A stretch of DNA of 64,000 bases from Henricia sp. BOLD:AAB3569. Its lineage: Eukaryota > Echinodermata > Asteroidea > Spinulosida > Echinasteridae. The notes under the pieces are model-generated. The model did not search any database, had not been told where the DNA came from, and saw only the letters and a list, made by a program, of their open reading frames with translations. The position numbers were made by a program, and so were the translations under genes. The DNA is taken from the NCBI GenBank assembly GCA_037783545.1, contig JBBELK010000060.1:3906001-3970000 (forward strand), in the 5' to 3' direction. Shown one piece after another: positions 44,392 to 55,690 of the stretch (position 1 is its first letter; each line of letters opens with the position of its first letter).

Positions 44392-44537
44392 AATTCAAAC
44401 TGGAACTGTGACAAACTGTTTCAATTTCCACCCATTTTTTTCCTTGTGAAACAAGGAAACCAAAACAATTGCAAATAAAACAGATTTCACAGAACAGCTG
44501 CAAGAGAATATCAGTGGGATATTCCTGTGATATATGT

Positions 44538-44850
44538 GACCCGATCTGAGAAAAGGTAACATAAGTCGCGCAGGCTAGGTCGAGTTTCCGCGACCATAAG
44601 AAGAAATCTGCGGCAGATCCACGCTCATTAAAATACTAAAACACAATGGAAATTCCAGGCGTAGCACAGACATTACAGGGGGAACACAGACATTCAAGGC
44701 GGTATCTGGGCACCGCCATGAATTTCCATTGTGTTTTGGTATTTTAATGAGCGTGGATCTGCCGCAGATTTCTTCTAATTATGGTCGCGAAAACTCGACC
44801 TAGCCTAGCCTGCGCGACTTGTGTTACCCTTTCTCAGATCGGGACCCATA
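44538..44850. mobile_element. Foldback element, ~120 bp arms
   Basis: ccgatctgagaaa...gcgcaggctaggtcgagttt and tgcggcagatccacgctcat...acacaatggaaatt (44541-44660) are complementary to 44728-44846, with few mismatches. The ~65 bp loop contains a short duplication (cacagacattacagg, cacagacattcaagg). Confidence 0.8.
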
Positions 44851-46661
44851 ATCCCTGCTCACTGTCGAATGTGGACATTTCCGATAGCAGTCGTATCTAA
44901 AGTATCCATCTTATACGGGGGCTAAAAATAGCACCTTTCAGCCTTCAGAAGCCCATAGCCCTATTCACGTGTTTGAACGGTTTAATCAGGCCTCCCGGTG
45001 AATCACTCTATTGAATGCAAGCTGCTTATTGGTAAGGTGCTCGACTACTTATGCATTCTAAGCCTCGTCTTCAGGTCGAGGTTTGGAACGCATACCAGGG
45101 TTGTAGACGAGTTCATCACAAGTCTATCACAAGTCCAAGTATGTGACAAGTCCCGCACACGTCAGAAACAAGTCCTTAAAGGGAACACCGGCTTTGTTGG
45201 GCTATTTTGGGCTCGAAATAGACCCATACATTATTCTGAAGCGCGTTCCAGAGTAAATTCGATATATCCTGAAAAGACGCCGTCAAATTTGGCCGTTTTC
45301 AATCATCAAAATTGAATATCAACTTATGTTTTTAGCAAGAATAGCAGAACACCAGTCAATTGTAATATACATTACATAAGATTTTGCTGAAAACCCATCT
45401 TTATGAAGCAAATTGACACCTATTAATTGCGCATATCAGTTTAACAGGGCCACTTAAAAGCTTAATGAGCTACACGTGACCCACCAGCTCAGATATACTC
45501 ATGCGCATACAGAAGTCAATGGATTGACTCGGATTTAGACTTGCCCATCCGACACTGAATAATTAAAACAGCTGGATGGACGGTTGTCTGTGCGTTGGCC
45601 CAGTCGTTTTAATTCCTCCAATGCGATAAGGGCATTTTCACAACCCAGTTCCTTACGCAAATCCTTCCACCCACAACCCCGATGAGTGTGCAGGAAATGT
45701 GGAAGTTAAAGGTGTCCTGCCATGAATGTCAAAGTCCCACCCAGTTTCCGTTTTGCATCTTGGAACCTTGGAATCTTGGAACTGGGCATTTACAAATATT
45801 ACCCAGTTCAGTCCTAAACCCAGTGGCGTATCTAGGATGGGGCAGGAAGAGCACGTGCCCTATGAGCGCCACTTGAAAGGGGCGCCAATGAGCAGTTTCA
45901 AATTTTGTTTTCCGATGTATGATCTTTTAAAAAAATTATCCTTAGGGGTGTTTGAGATGCTTACACAGTGTATAACACAGGGTTTACACCAGGGAAAGCC
46001 TCCAGAAGATGCAAAACGAACGACACGGGGTTTCGGTTTGAACTCTGGGAACACAGGTCAAAGGTTGTTGCCGTGCGGGGCTTTATAAACGCTGTTATCG
46101 TTTGACTCAAATTGCAAAAATGAAGGTGGCGCCACGCAGAATTAGTTGCCCCAAAAGTACCCAGATAAACGTTGTCAATGCCCACAGACATCTACTGATT
46201 AAGCAAAATGTATTTACAGCCCTATTCCCTCCTATTTTGTGTCATAAATCTGTGTTTTTCTTCGTACTCACGTCGCGATTCCAAACTGTCCGCCATGTTT
46301 TTCATAGTGTCTTGTGAAAGCACTGATTATACAGTGTTAATAATTACGTTGGGAAAGGGCGAAATAAACCCTAATTACCATTCAGTCTCCCCGACGCAAG
46401 TTAAGTCAATTTCTGATAACAGGTGACTTGTAATGCAAGGAATTTATCACTTTCGAAAATTGTGCACAAGCTTAATGTGACATCACAACCTTTCTCATAA
46501 ATATGGAAATTTATATTAGCATAAACCCGAAAGTGTAATTACACCTTCGAAATGGGTTTGAAAGTTAAAGTTAATTAATGCAACTGAGAAGAAGAGTGTG
46601 TGATACAAATCCCATTTCATGGACCTCTTAAAGAAATACAAATAATATTGCAGTTACTCTT
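44851..46661. other. No gene seen
   Basis: Holds a cagtggcgtatctagg word at 45822, the typical left end of another common MITE type, with no matching right end found. Also the gcattctaagcctcg hairpin at 45053-45098. The frames at 45682-46088 cross the MITE end and are not recognised. Confidence 0.4.
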
Positions 46662-47238
46662 TAAAGGGCCCCTTATTTAGGATTTTTATCAATGAAATCT
46701 ATGCTTTAAAACCACTCTACTCAGTTAAAGTCATAAAAATCCTATTTGGAGCTTGCTTTGGGGGTTAAAACAAAGGTTTTTAGTTTTTATGCTAATGAAA
46801 ATATGCATATTCATGACCAAGGTCACGACGTCACAAGAGGCAAACACAGGAAAATCACATTACACTGTGCACAAAAGATTCCACTTTTTTTTCAATTTTC
46901 CTGAAACTTTTGTAATCCATGGCTGTTTGAGTTTGTTTTACAAGTTGCCTGCTGTAAGCCATGACAAAACTGGGGGTAGAAACTGCAGCAATTTGCCACA
47001 AGTCCAACTTGAAGTCTTATGTTTGTTCTTAACTTTCCCTTCTGTCTTCCTTATGTGATGCACTCAAAACAGCGCCCTCTGTCTGTGATTTATTGCAGTG
47101 AAATCTTCAAAGTTGAAAAATGCCACCTTTTATTGATTTTACATCCAAACGAACAATAGTATGTCTTGCTGAACAAGTAATCCGTCATTATGAAGCAAAG
47201 CTTAGGCACAAAGTTGTTTAGCATGTCACAGGCCCTTT
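46662..47238. mobile_element. Probable TIR element with AAAGGGCC ends
   Basis: tttaaagggccccttattta at the left and the complement of tcacaggccctttaag at the right are inverted. Just outside, ctcataaatatggaaattta (46495) is matched in inverse by 46785-46815. The plus frame 46753-47058 is unrecognised. Related sequence lies at 33895-34010. Confidence 0.5.
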
Positions 47239-48285
47239 AAGTTTCATTCTACACCACTGCGGACAAGACAGAACCCCGCCGTGGGCACTTGCGTTCGTCA
47301 AGAAAGAATTCTGCCATCCCCAACAGTAAGTTGAAGTCCTTCCGAATAACATTGGTACAACTGACAAAACATCTGCACAGACTGTACAATAAACAAACAT
47401 TTGTATAAGTTTCCGCTCGACTAATGAATCCAAGCCATGAGGATAATTCTCAAAACTAGGGGTCCAAAACGTTTGGTGTCCCAGTTATGTACGACACTCT
47501 ATATGGTTCAAAAATTGCCACTCATGATCACAAATTCCCAGTATAGACTGTGGCCTGTTATTACAAGGGGACAGCACAAATTTCTTGAATATTTTGTTCT
47601 GTGATTACTGACAAAAACAAATTAATGTTTGAAACAAAAGACCATAATAGCTCATAATTTGTTACATTATATTGAATAGGAATTTGGTGTCCCGGGTTAC
47701 CTACGCCAGTGAAAATTAGTTGTAGAATGAGTTTGCATTAACCTTAGTGCCTTATCCACACACAAACGTTAAATAAAGTGGCATTTATGGAAATAAAAAT
47801 AAACATTTTCTACTGGAAAACCACTTTCAATCACTAAACACACTTGAAAATCTTTAAAAGCATGTCACACCTTTGAACCCCTAATTTTGGGAATTACCCA
47901 TGAGGAAAGTATGAAAAACAGTTTCCATTTTTCCCCAACAAAATCCGAAATAATATTTCAGATAACTTTACAGTAAGAGATGAAATTCTTCCAACTGACA
48001 GATTTTTGTTCATTATTGACAATATCTGTCACATGCTATGTAGACTTAAAGCTGAACTAATGACATTTCCAAAGTGCTACAAAATCAGCAAGACTGAACA
48101 TAACGAAATTCCAAGACAACACTAGTTAGGTCGACATGTAAATATCTTTTGTAAATTCAAGAAGAAACAAAGACAGGCACTTTATATAGTGATAAGTGTG
48201 CCGATCAGATCACTATACTTGAGAATTGTATAGACATATGTTACAGAGAAAATTTAGTGTCAAAAAATAAACGAAAAATCAGAAT
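47239..48285. other. No gene seen
   Basis: AT-rich, with no coding signal and no repeats noticed. Confidence 0.4.
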
Positions 48286-48325
48286 GTGTTTTCAAGCACG
48301 CCTGCAGTTATGCCATACTATACGG

Positions 48326-48510
48326 CGTTATTAAATTTACGGGTGATACACCATCAAGCATGTGCAGTTATGCCATACAAAAAGAAACACATTGCAGCTT
48401 GGTGCTACCTTTCTTGCATGACGTTATTACATTTACGGGTTATGCACCTATCCTTACGCACTGTGTAAGCCCGCTTGCACAACTTTCCTTGCGTTATTAC
48501 ATTTACGGCA
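48326..48510. repeat. Diverged repeats with TTATTACATTTACGG
   Basis: ttattaaatttacgggtgat, ttattacatttacgggttat and ttattacatttacggcatcc occur at about 48327, 48426 and 48495, and gcatttacgggtgatacatc at 49104. The paired cagttatgccata words (48306, 48365) suggest an old tandem duplication. Confidence 0.5.
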
Positions 48511-48628
48511 TCCTCTTGCAACAGTACCCCTTTAACGCACTCCCCAACTCCTGCGTACAGTGGCCCTGTTGAGAAAGGCCCCATTTGGCGGTGGGACTAG
48601 CGACAGAAATCTTGTCGCCTCTGCTGGA

Positions 48629-48774
48629 CCAATCAGGACGCTTGCAGTGCATTGTAGCACGATTGCAGGCATTCAAATGTCACGCGCGCAGATTGTAAAC
48701 ACCGTGCATGCATGTGATACATGTACTCGGTAATGCTGGCCGTTGTCCGCGTTGGCGATTGGCTGCTATTTAAA
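48629..48774 (+). promoter_or_regulatory. CCAAT / ATTGG / TATTTAAA cluster
   Basis: CCAAT at 48629 (gaccaatcag), an inverted CCAAT at 48758 (gattggc) and TATTTAAA at 48767-48774 predict a start near 48800. GC is raised locally (cgttgtccgcgttggcg). No downstream coding exon is recognised. Confidence 0.3.
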
Positions 48775-48869
48775 GCATACTGGGGAATCCGTTCCATTAC
48801 ATTCGTCAGCATGCGTCCCTGTTATTAATTTGAAAAACTGCGGAGTAAATAAGGTTCGTCGTTTGAAAG

Positions 48870-50750
48870 TTTGGTAGGAATGGGACAGTCATAAGGAACG
48901 GAACCCAATACAATTTCTGGAAAGTATAGAAATTGTTTCTTTTTGGCATAACATGACCGAATTGATTAAATTACATCAAAATGACTCGGGCGTGAGTTGG
49001 CTCAAGACAACAGCCGGCTCGCTCCACAGATTTGCGTGTATTTCCTCAGGGTATTGTCACGTCGCTTAATTCGCATAGTGGAAATTGCCTGAGATCTCAG
49101 GATGCATTTACGGGTGATACATCGTCAACACGTACATCTATACCGTACAGAAGGCCAAGGGTACGGAACACGTTTCGTTGTTGCCCTGTGACAGGCTGTT
49201 CCTAATAACTATCAGTTATTTGTTTAAGATGTTTCATGATGTCTTGTGTGTTGGGTAGCACCAAACCTATCTGTGCCTACACATAATTGTATTATGGAAT
49301 AGTTGTTAGAAATAAAATGTACATGTGTCCCATGCGTATTTTTGTTTACATCAACTGAAGAGTGTCTCATCACTCCCATGCGTAACACCAATTTGGTGAT
49401 TTGTCACTTTGACAAAAGTAACTCGCCGAGTGACGACACATTTCAACAATCGGTGTTTAAGAACACCGTGCTGGTTTGTGCTATTTTTTGATCATTTTTC
49501 GTAAGACAGAAGGCTTGCTAAAAACGGGCAAATTTGACCTTACGTCGTCTGTTCCCTCAACGCACTGTCCCGGTAGAAATGGTCAAGTCTAGATTCCAAA
49601 TGTTTGCAGTCAACCAGATATTTATTGTTAGTTGGCGTTGATATACAAGGAACAGCTATACCCCTTATACCCCTAATGTTAGCTCGTGCTTTTACTTAAT
49701 TTGCTGTTATTTTCAGAAATATAATTATTTTTGAATTTGCAGCTAATGTTGCCGTATCTATATGTACTCTCTGCTAAAGTTCCGCAGGATATAAACTTCT
49801 CAAAAAAGAAAAGGAAATTACAGTGAAAACGAGAAAATGGTGATACTTAATAGCAACAAATCTACATTCTATGCAGTGTACCAAATATAGTTAAACTTTT
49901 CATGGACGAGAAAACCGAAATTAGTCAAGGAATTGCCGTTTTTCCAGTGAAAATTTTATACGAACCACTTTCATAACTTCGCTTTTAACCCTATGCACAA
50001 TACAAGCCCTGTGGATGTGTTCTCCAAATTGTGTTTGGGTTTTTTTGAACCTTTTTTCACTCTAAAGATTTATCAGAAATGCATTTTGTGCTGTAATAAG
50101 GAAATATCGTGCAGGTATATTAACGTAAAATCTTACAAATTTTGTACAGAGTTTTCCTATTGGTTTAGTGCATGGGGTCCCGAGGGTGTCCGTGTATAGT
50201 AAACTTTCCAAAAAGGCAAATCCTCACTCTCGAACTTCGTTTCTTTCGAATATTAATGCTTTTTGGATGGTTGCAAATTCATATAAGGAAAGAATTGCGT
50301 ACTTGACCATGGAATCAGACCTTGTGTACAAAACGTATGAGACTGGATGTTTTAAATTTTCCCTGCTAAATGTTCACTTTTAAGATTGTTCATGTTTAAC
50401 CGTTGAAGTTTTATTTTTAATTTTAGATATAACTGTCTGGTATACTTGCATGGCAAAGAGACTAACTGTATAATCTTATGTGGGAACTGGTTTAGTAGAG
50501 CCAGTTGGTGCGTGCAGTACATTTTAAAAGGCCCAAGACGTAAACGCGGGATCCAAGGGACATTGCGAAAACCAATTGGGACTGATAAGTAGTAATAAGA
50601 GGATGTGAAAAGAATATGCTGTGAGCAGTCCGGACTCTGCTCAGCTGCAGATATTTAGGACTTGTTCCACGTGACCTGAATTCCCGAAGAGAGTTTCTTA
50701 ATTATCATCATAAGGCTGCATAAGGCAACAACACTGACAAAGATGACTGG
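48870..50750. other. No gene seen
   Basis: Short unrecognised frames only. The ataaacttctcaaaaaag word at 49791-49808 resembles the mariner-like TIR of 52006-52487, but its partner end was not seen. Confidence 0.4.
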
Positions 50751-51120
50751 TTTTTGATAAGGGAGCATTCAGTGCGCATGCTCAGTATTTTGGAGATCGG
50801 TAGGAATACTCGAAGTCCGGTTGTGGATGTGGCCCGGGCGAGTGCGGCTCAGTTGCTGTTATGCAGTGTACTGACATGTACAGGCCCTCACCGGCCCCTG
50901 GCCAACTCCGAGGGAATAATTATTCTCGGGCAGACTGGATGCGAAAGAAATACCCTTGATTCTGACGGACAGACGCTGTGCCCTGCTGCATGTTTCAAGT
51001 TCCAGTACAGCAGTGATGAATTTCCTACATTCCCGGAAGCTGGAGTAAATTCTTGGCAACTTCCCCAGCAGCTTGTCTTATCTCTCCCGGGGATCTGTGA
51101 TGGTCGTGGTTGGTGTCACC

Positions 51121-51169
51121 ATGGAGAGAAACTCCAACTCGACTCGGGCCCTGCCCCTACCAGTACCCG
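51121..51169 (+). CDS. Candidate first coding exon (speculative)
   Basis: A near-ideal start context (gtcaccATGG) opens MERNSNSTRALPLPVP. The frame stays open to a donor, tacccg|gtaagttcc, at 51169/51170 (phase 1). The preceding ~400 bp is GC-richer than average and could be a 5' leader. The longer frame at 50754-51173 is in a different register and unrecognised. No homology supports either. Confidence 0.2.
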
Positions 51170-51922
51170 GTAAGTTCCCAACTGAGTTACACTGATTTGC
51201 ACAATCCTTTCAACACCTGTTTCGAATCTACTTTTCGGGCGCCCAGGTAAGCCAAAAGGTTGACTGAACGACCTTTGGAGCACGGACTTTAAGTCGTTTA
51301 GCTTTCACTCTCTGCTGGATATTTCGCTTTTGAGTTTGGGTTATTGATGGAGTTCTAACCGCGCCATTTTTGTTGGGTTTGGTAAATGTTGCACGTTTGG
51401 CAACACGTATATCGCTACTATTTGTAAACTCGCTGGCCGTGAATGTGTTATAGGACGCATGTTCGTGTGTAACTGTCTCGTAAATTCCAATTTCCTCCTG
51501 TTGTACTGGTTGTAGGAAACTTCAGCTGAAAAGGTAAGTGCCATGATTAACCTAAACAAATATCATGTATTTAAAAAAGTGGCTTTGCATTGACTACCTG
51601 AATGGGTGATGCTCGATCATCTACCTACTATAGGATAAACACAATGATTCCGAAAATCAGTGCGCAATATCCCAATGCAGCATATTGTAAAAATGAACTT
51701 GTAAGACATATATTACATAAATTTCCTGGCAATTTATATTTTGGGACAAACTGCTATTCCAAGAGTCCTTCAAATAAATGCACATAACTCGAACCATCGT
51801 CGGCCTTCCCGTTTGTTTACATACGTGAAATACGCACAGCTATAGGCGAGCACGGACACAGTAATGGCGGATAGTAACGGTTGTCAAGGTGGGTGGTCAC
51901 GTGGGTGAAACCCAAGAATTGA
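51170..51922. other. No gene seen
   Basis: If the upstream exon is real this would be intron. No acceptor-exon pair could be defended. Confidence 0.3.
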
Positions 51923-52000
51923 CGACTAAAGTGTGACGCCAATTGCCATGATAACTGGATCTAAACTTTCGCTGGTACTGGTTTTAGTGCAGACTCATTT
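51923..52000. mobile_element. MITE family A fragment
   Basis: gacgactaaagtgtgacgcc, tgccatgataactggatcta and ctggttttagtgcagac match the left and middle of family A with an internal deletion. The right TIR is missing. Confidence 0.7.
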
Positions 52001-52005
52001 GTGGG

Positions 52006-52487
52006 TTATAAACTCCTCAAAAAAAGTTCGGAAAGTCAAGTTTGACTGACGATTTCTCATCTTGTTACTAAATCATTTCCCTTGAATTCCAATGTATCAT
52101 TGGAAAGCCCTGTTATTCCTCTTTACAGTGATGTGTTATTTGTTATGATTAATCAATTGGGGGATGTGCAGTATAGCGGAATACAGGGGTGGGTGGAAAG
52201 TGAAATGTCACAAAATTCTACTATTGTCAAAAAGTGCATTCCCCTTTTGCTTGGAGGATGGAAATGTGTCAATGCACTTTTTGACAATAGCAATGCATTT
52301 TGTGACATTTCACTTTACACCCGCCCCGTATTCAGCTGTGCTGCACATCCCCCCAATTGCTTAATCATAACAAATGACACATCATCATAAAGAGGAATAA
52401 CAGGGCTTTCCAATGATATAAAATTCAAGGAATATTTTGCAACAAGAGATAAATCGTCAGTCAAACTCGTTTTTTAGGAGTTTATTT
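52006..52487. mobile_element. Mariner-like foldback MITE (TIR ATAAACTCCT)
   Basis: Left end tataaactcctcaaaaaaag, right end ttttttaggagtttat. Arms of over 200 bp pair throughout (agtttgactgacgatttctc, gaaagccctgttattcctct, gtgaaatgtcacaaaat, attgtcaaaaagtgcatt). The loop is only about 30 bp near 52250. TA-type ends fit Tc1/mariner. The two ORFs inside it (52082-52390) are palindrome artefacts. Confidence 0.85.
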
Positions 52488-52559
52488 CCGGAATCTACAC
52501 GCTCCAAGCCACAAAATGAGCCCGGTTTCATCCTTGATCTAAATTTTTTTATTAAATGT

Positions 52560-52730
52560 AGAATCTGCCTGATCTGGCATGGCTCCAAGTGCCTCGGTCT
52601 GATCTACATGTAGCAAAACTTTGTTGGGGCAGCAGGTCCTTGGATCACAGTAATTTTTACTTTTGTTGCTCCTTGCCTATTTTGTGTAATGCAGGAATGG
52701 CTAAATAAATAATAATAATAATAATAAAAA
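52560..52730 (+). mobile_element. SINE fragment with (AAT)n tail
   Basis: The tail gcaggaatggctaaataaat plus (AAT)n parallels 29295-29333. The upstream body is not recognisable, so it is either 5' truncated or a different family. Confidence 0.5.
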
Positions 52731-52946
52731 CTTAAGACCGGCCATTCCGTGAGCAGGGTCGCTGATATTATAATTTAAGACAATCGGCGGTTTCGTTCCC
52801 GAGATTTTGATTAAACCCCATCCAGCTCTCAGTCTAATTGTATGAGCTCCAAGTCACCGATCTTTCCAAAATAGAAAATTCCACTCGGGTGACTCGGAGC
52901 ATCTCTGATACCTCATTGGCTGCGCGTTGTAAAGGTCAGCACACCG

Positions 52947-52979
52947 CGGTCAAAGGTCAACAAATTTGAACTTTGACCG
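52947..52979. promoter_or_regulatory. Two inverted DR1 nuclear-receptor sites
   Basis: CGGTCAAAGGTCA (52947-52959) is a DR1, and TGAACTTTGACCG (52967-52979) is a second DR1 on the other strand (CGGTCAAAGTTCA, close to the HNF4 consensus). Seven bases separate them. Another aggtca lies at 52934. HNF4, RXR or COUP-TF binding is an inference. The sites are also an inverted repeat, so a hairpin origin is possible. Confidence 0.45.
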
Positions 52980-53208
52980 CATCTCAAAAAAAGTTTTGCG
53001 TCGCGATAGGCTGCGCACAAACAGCTCTTCTAGAAACCAATGGCACTAGACGCGCGCAAGACCATTTTTTTCCGCGATAATGTGAACGCCGCTACAGTGT
53101 GAATCCACGCTACACTCTACGCGGCCATCGGCTTGTGAAACCGTTCAGTAGCGTTTTTAAGTTTCAAACAGCTTGTCGTACGTGTTGGGCGGTGCGTAAT
53201 TTTCCTGT

Positions 53209-53302
53209 CCAATCAGAATCCCATACACACAGTACTGCTAACCCACTGTGGCCTCATCCAATCACAAAAGCGTCCACGACCGCCTGTGTTACATGTTATA
53301 AA
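53209..53302 (+). promoter_or_regulatory. CCAAT, CCAAT, TATAAA cluster
   Basis: CCAAT at 53209 (gtccaatcag) and 53258 (atccaatcac) and TATAAA at 53297-53302 lie about 250 bp downstream of the paired DR1 sites. The start predicted near 53330 has no convincing coding exon behind it in the next kilobase. Confidence 0.3.
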
Positions 53303-54062
53303 CAATGAACGAGCCACTGCACAATGCTTGTTAAAGCCTCAGACTCAGCGCCGCCCCCGCTGTCTGCTGTTGTCAATTCCTGAAATGCTCCTGATACAAT
53401 AGAAGGCCCTGTGCATGCTGTGTTTACTGATCTCTAAACAAAATTGAAGCAGGTGCCAAAACCCTTGTGATATAACGGCCAAATGAAAAGGACAGTGATG
53501 GGGTAGCGCACCCGGTGGATTAATTTGTCTTCGTATCACCGAATGACGTTTATTTACTTTTCTAAAGTTGCCGTATGAACGGACATAAATAAAAAAAGAT
53601 GTCGTAATTCTGACTTAGCACAACAATTAAGACTTATTTTTATTCATGTCCCTTCTACGCTTCGGTACTAATTCATTAAAACTGTGGATATAACTCACAA
53701 ATTCCCGCACATATTAAAACTTTTTAAAATCAAATTCATAACTATAACTTCAATTTCGTCCCAAGACGAGTGAGACGCGCAAATGCTTCAATTGAATTGG
53801 TCTTTGTTCTTTCCAAATCATCAATGGTCAACCAATTTCAATATTTGTCCATTCAGTGTCGTGAGATTTTAATCAAATTAGTCTCACCTGAAAATCATCT
53901 ACATTATGTAAAGATTGAATTCGTCTTTGTTCAACCGACTTATGATAATTTGTCGATATAATTCGTCGGATGGTCAGACTGTATAAACCCGTCAGTGACA
54001 AATGAAATACATGTGAAATTGATTTCCAATTTTTGCCGACTTTTGCCGACGACCATGTTAGT
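53303..54062. other. No gene seen
   Basis: No repeats or recognised protein. Confidence 0.4.
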
Positions 54063-54108
54063 TTAGAGCCAATTGCCATGGCAACAAGTCACACTTCGGC
54101 TGTCTATA
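54063..54108. mobile_element. MITE A2 right-end fragment
   Basis: ttagagccaattgccatggc followed by cacttcggctgtctata is the terminal ~45 bp of the A2 subfamily. Confidence 0.6.
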
Positions 54109-54168
54109 GCAGCCACGTGTGTTACCCCACGTGGCTCTATTGTTCTTTCCCGATCTGGAAGACAAGCA

Positions 54169-54225
54169 CTATAGACTGCCGAAGTGAAAACGTCACCTTT
54201 TGTTGGTTGCGTACAGGCAATGCAT
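54169..54225. mobile_element. MITE A2 left-end fragment
   Basis: ctatagactgccgaagtgaa, cgtcaccttttgttggttgc and aggcaatgc match the A2 terminus. It joins the ~320 bp repeat directly. Confidence 0.6.
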
Positions 54226-54540
54226 AGTTCCGACCTGCCAATCAAGCCGAACCCGCCGACTAATCACAACAGAGCTAGCAGACAGCGCCCACATAAGTCA
54301 AAGTGCATTGCATTTTCTGGCCATATAGGCCTACAGTTTGTACATGTTGTATGTAGTGATCCGGGTGAATTTTTGTTTCAATGTGGGCGATTCGCTGTTC
54401 AAAGGTAGGAAAGCGCATTTTTATGAATATATGGCATCCCTGCATTACTAGCCCTTTGCTCAGTGTGTGCTACGGTAACTGTCGACCCTAAAACATAATT
54501 ACCTTTGAGTTTTCTCCAATAAATCTGTGCTTTCCATGCC
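54225..54540 (-). repeat. Dispersed ~320 bp repeat, copy 2 (inverted)
   Basis: Reverse complement of 15878-16210, with the landmarks agttccgacctgccaatcaa, gctagcagacagcgcccaca, gtcaaagtgcattgca and actgtcgaccctaaaacata. Order is fully conserved, so both derive from one element. Confidence 0.75.
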
Positions 54541-55000
54541 GAGTCCAGCAGCCGATTTCACGAAACTTACGCAGTTGCGTAAGCCCACTTGCGCAACATT
54601 TTATTGCGTAAGTTGCGCAACATTCTTCCGAAAATAACACGCAGGCTATGGGGCTTGCGCCATTTGTCAAAAGTTGCGCAAGCTGCGCAATGTTTCGTGA
54701 AATCGACTGCCGTTGCTTTGTACGTTGTGTCGCCATTTTTTTGCGATGGCTTGTGAGCACATAGCAACAGTATCTAAGGGGCAGGGTTAACTGAACAATC
54801 TCGGAACTATGCTGTACACTAACAATCACCAAACCGTGTCCCTGTTACTTTTTTCTGACGGCCATGATATTTAAAGCTAATTACCATGGCAACCCACGAG
54901 AAAAACCGTCGATGTGATTGAAACAAACTTCGGCCAATTGGAATATGAACGTGCCTCGACCAGAAGGACCTATATTTATCAACGAAACAACGGTTGGGGC
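54541..55000. other. Decayed repeat DNA
   Basis: 54570-54700 has four copies of ttgcg(c/t)aa(c/g)(a/t)t(t/g) words in direct and inverted form (cgcaacattttattgcgtaa, gcgcaagctgcgcaatg), giving the opposed ORFs at 54488-54832. 54815-54905 holds a worn MITE A2 piece (gctaattaccatggcaaccc). Confidence 0.5.
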
Positions 55001-55181
55001 AATAGTGCGCCGAAAAGTGACGCATTGCCATGGTAATTGGCTCCAAACACAATGGCTGTCGGATAAAACACCATTTCAAAAGCGCAGGGAAACAGTTCAG
55101 TGATTTTTTTTTTTTTTAGAGTGGAGCCATTGCCTAGGAAACTAGAAAATAGGGTGACGTTTACACTTCGACCGTTTATAA
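55001..55181. mobile_element. MITE A2 copy left of the 73-bp array
   Basis: Left end agtgcgccgaaaagtgacgc, right end tgacgtttacacttcgaccg. The interior holds gccatggtaattggctccaa, gcagggaaacagttcagtga, a T13 run and gagccattgcctaggaaact. Borders are worn. Confidence 0.75.
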
Positions 55182-55544
55182 CAGGTGAATGGACCCGACT
55201 GGACGAACCGTCGCATTTACATATCAATAAAACACGACGGTTAGTACAATTGTAGTGACTGAATAGCCTGACGGTTCGAACCGTCGCATTTACATATCAA
55301 TAAAACACGACGTTCAGGCAATTGTATTGACTGAATAGCCTGACGGTTCGAACCGTCTCATTTACATATCAATAAAACACGACGGTTACTACAATTGTAG
55401 TGACTGAATAGCCCGACGGTTCGAACCGTGCATTTACATATCAATAAAACACGACGGTTCAGGCAATTGTATTGACTGAATGGCCTGACGGTTCGAACCT
55501 GTACCTCGCATTTACATATCAATGAAACAAGACGGTTTGGACAA
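55182..55544 (+). repeat. 73-bp minisatellite, ~4.7 units
   Basis: Units start at about 55204, 55278, 55350, 55423 and 55495 (72-74 bp each; the last is partial). Each carries gacggttcgaaccgtc, a 16-base palindrome, then catttacatatcaataaaac and caattgta(g/t)tgactgaata. Two sub-variants alternate (agtacaattgtagtgact versus caggcaattgtattgact), implying expansion as a ~146 bp dimer. It lies exactly between two MITE A2 copies in the same orientation. Confidence 0.85.
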
Positions 55545-55690
55545 TAGACAGCCGAAGTGTGACGTGTGCCATGGCTCAAAATATCATGACCGTCGGAAAA
55601 AGTACCATTGCAAAAGCACAGGGTTCAGTGATTTTATTGTATTGCCTATAGGCAACCAACAAAAGAGGACGTATTCACTTCGGCAGTCTA
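55545..55690. mobile_element. MITE A2 copy right of the 73-bp array
   Basis: tagacagccgaagtgtgacg at the left and gtattcacttcggcagtcta at the right are clear TIRs. The middle has deletions compared with 55001-55181. Confidence 0.8.

Noticed and set aside
45822-46088. Complete MITE beginning cagtggcgtatctagg
   Set aside because: Only the left terminus is visible. No matching inverted right end or target duplication could be found.
55182-55544. CRISPR-like array of regularly spaced repeats
   Set aside because: The whole ~73-bp unit is repeated, with no unique spacers, in a eukaryotic MITE context. It is a minisatellite.
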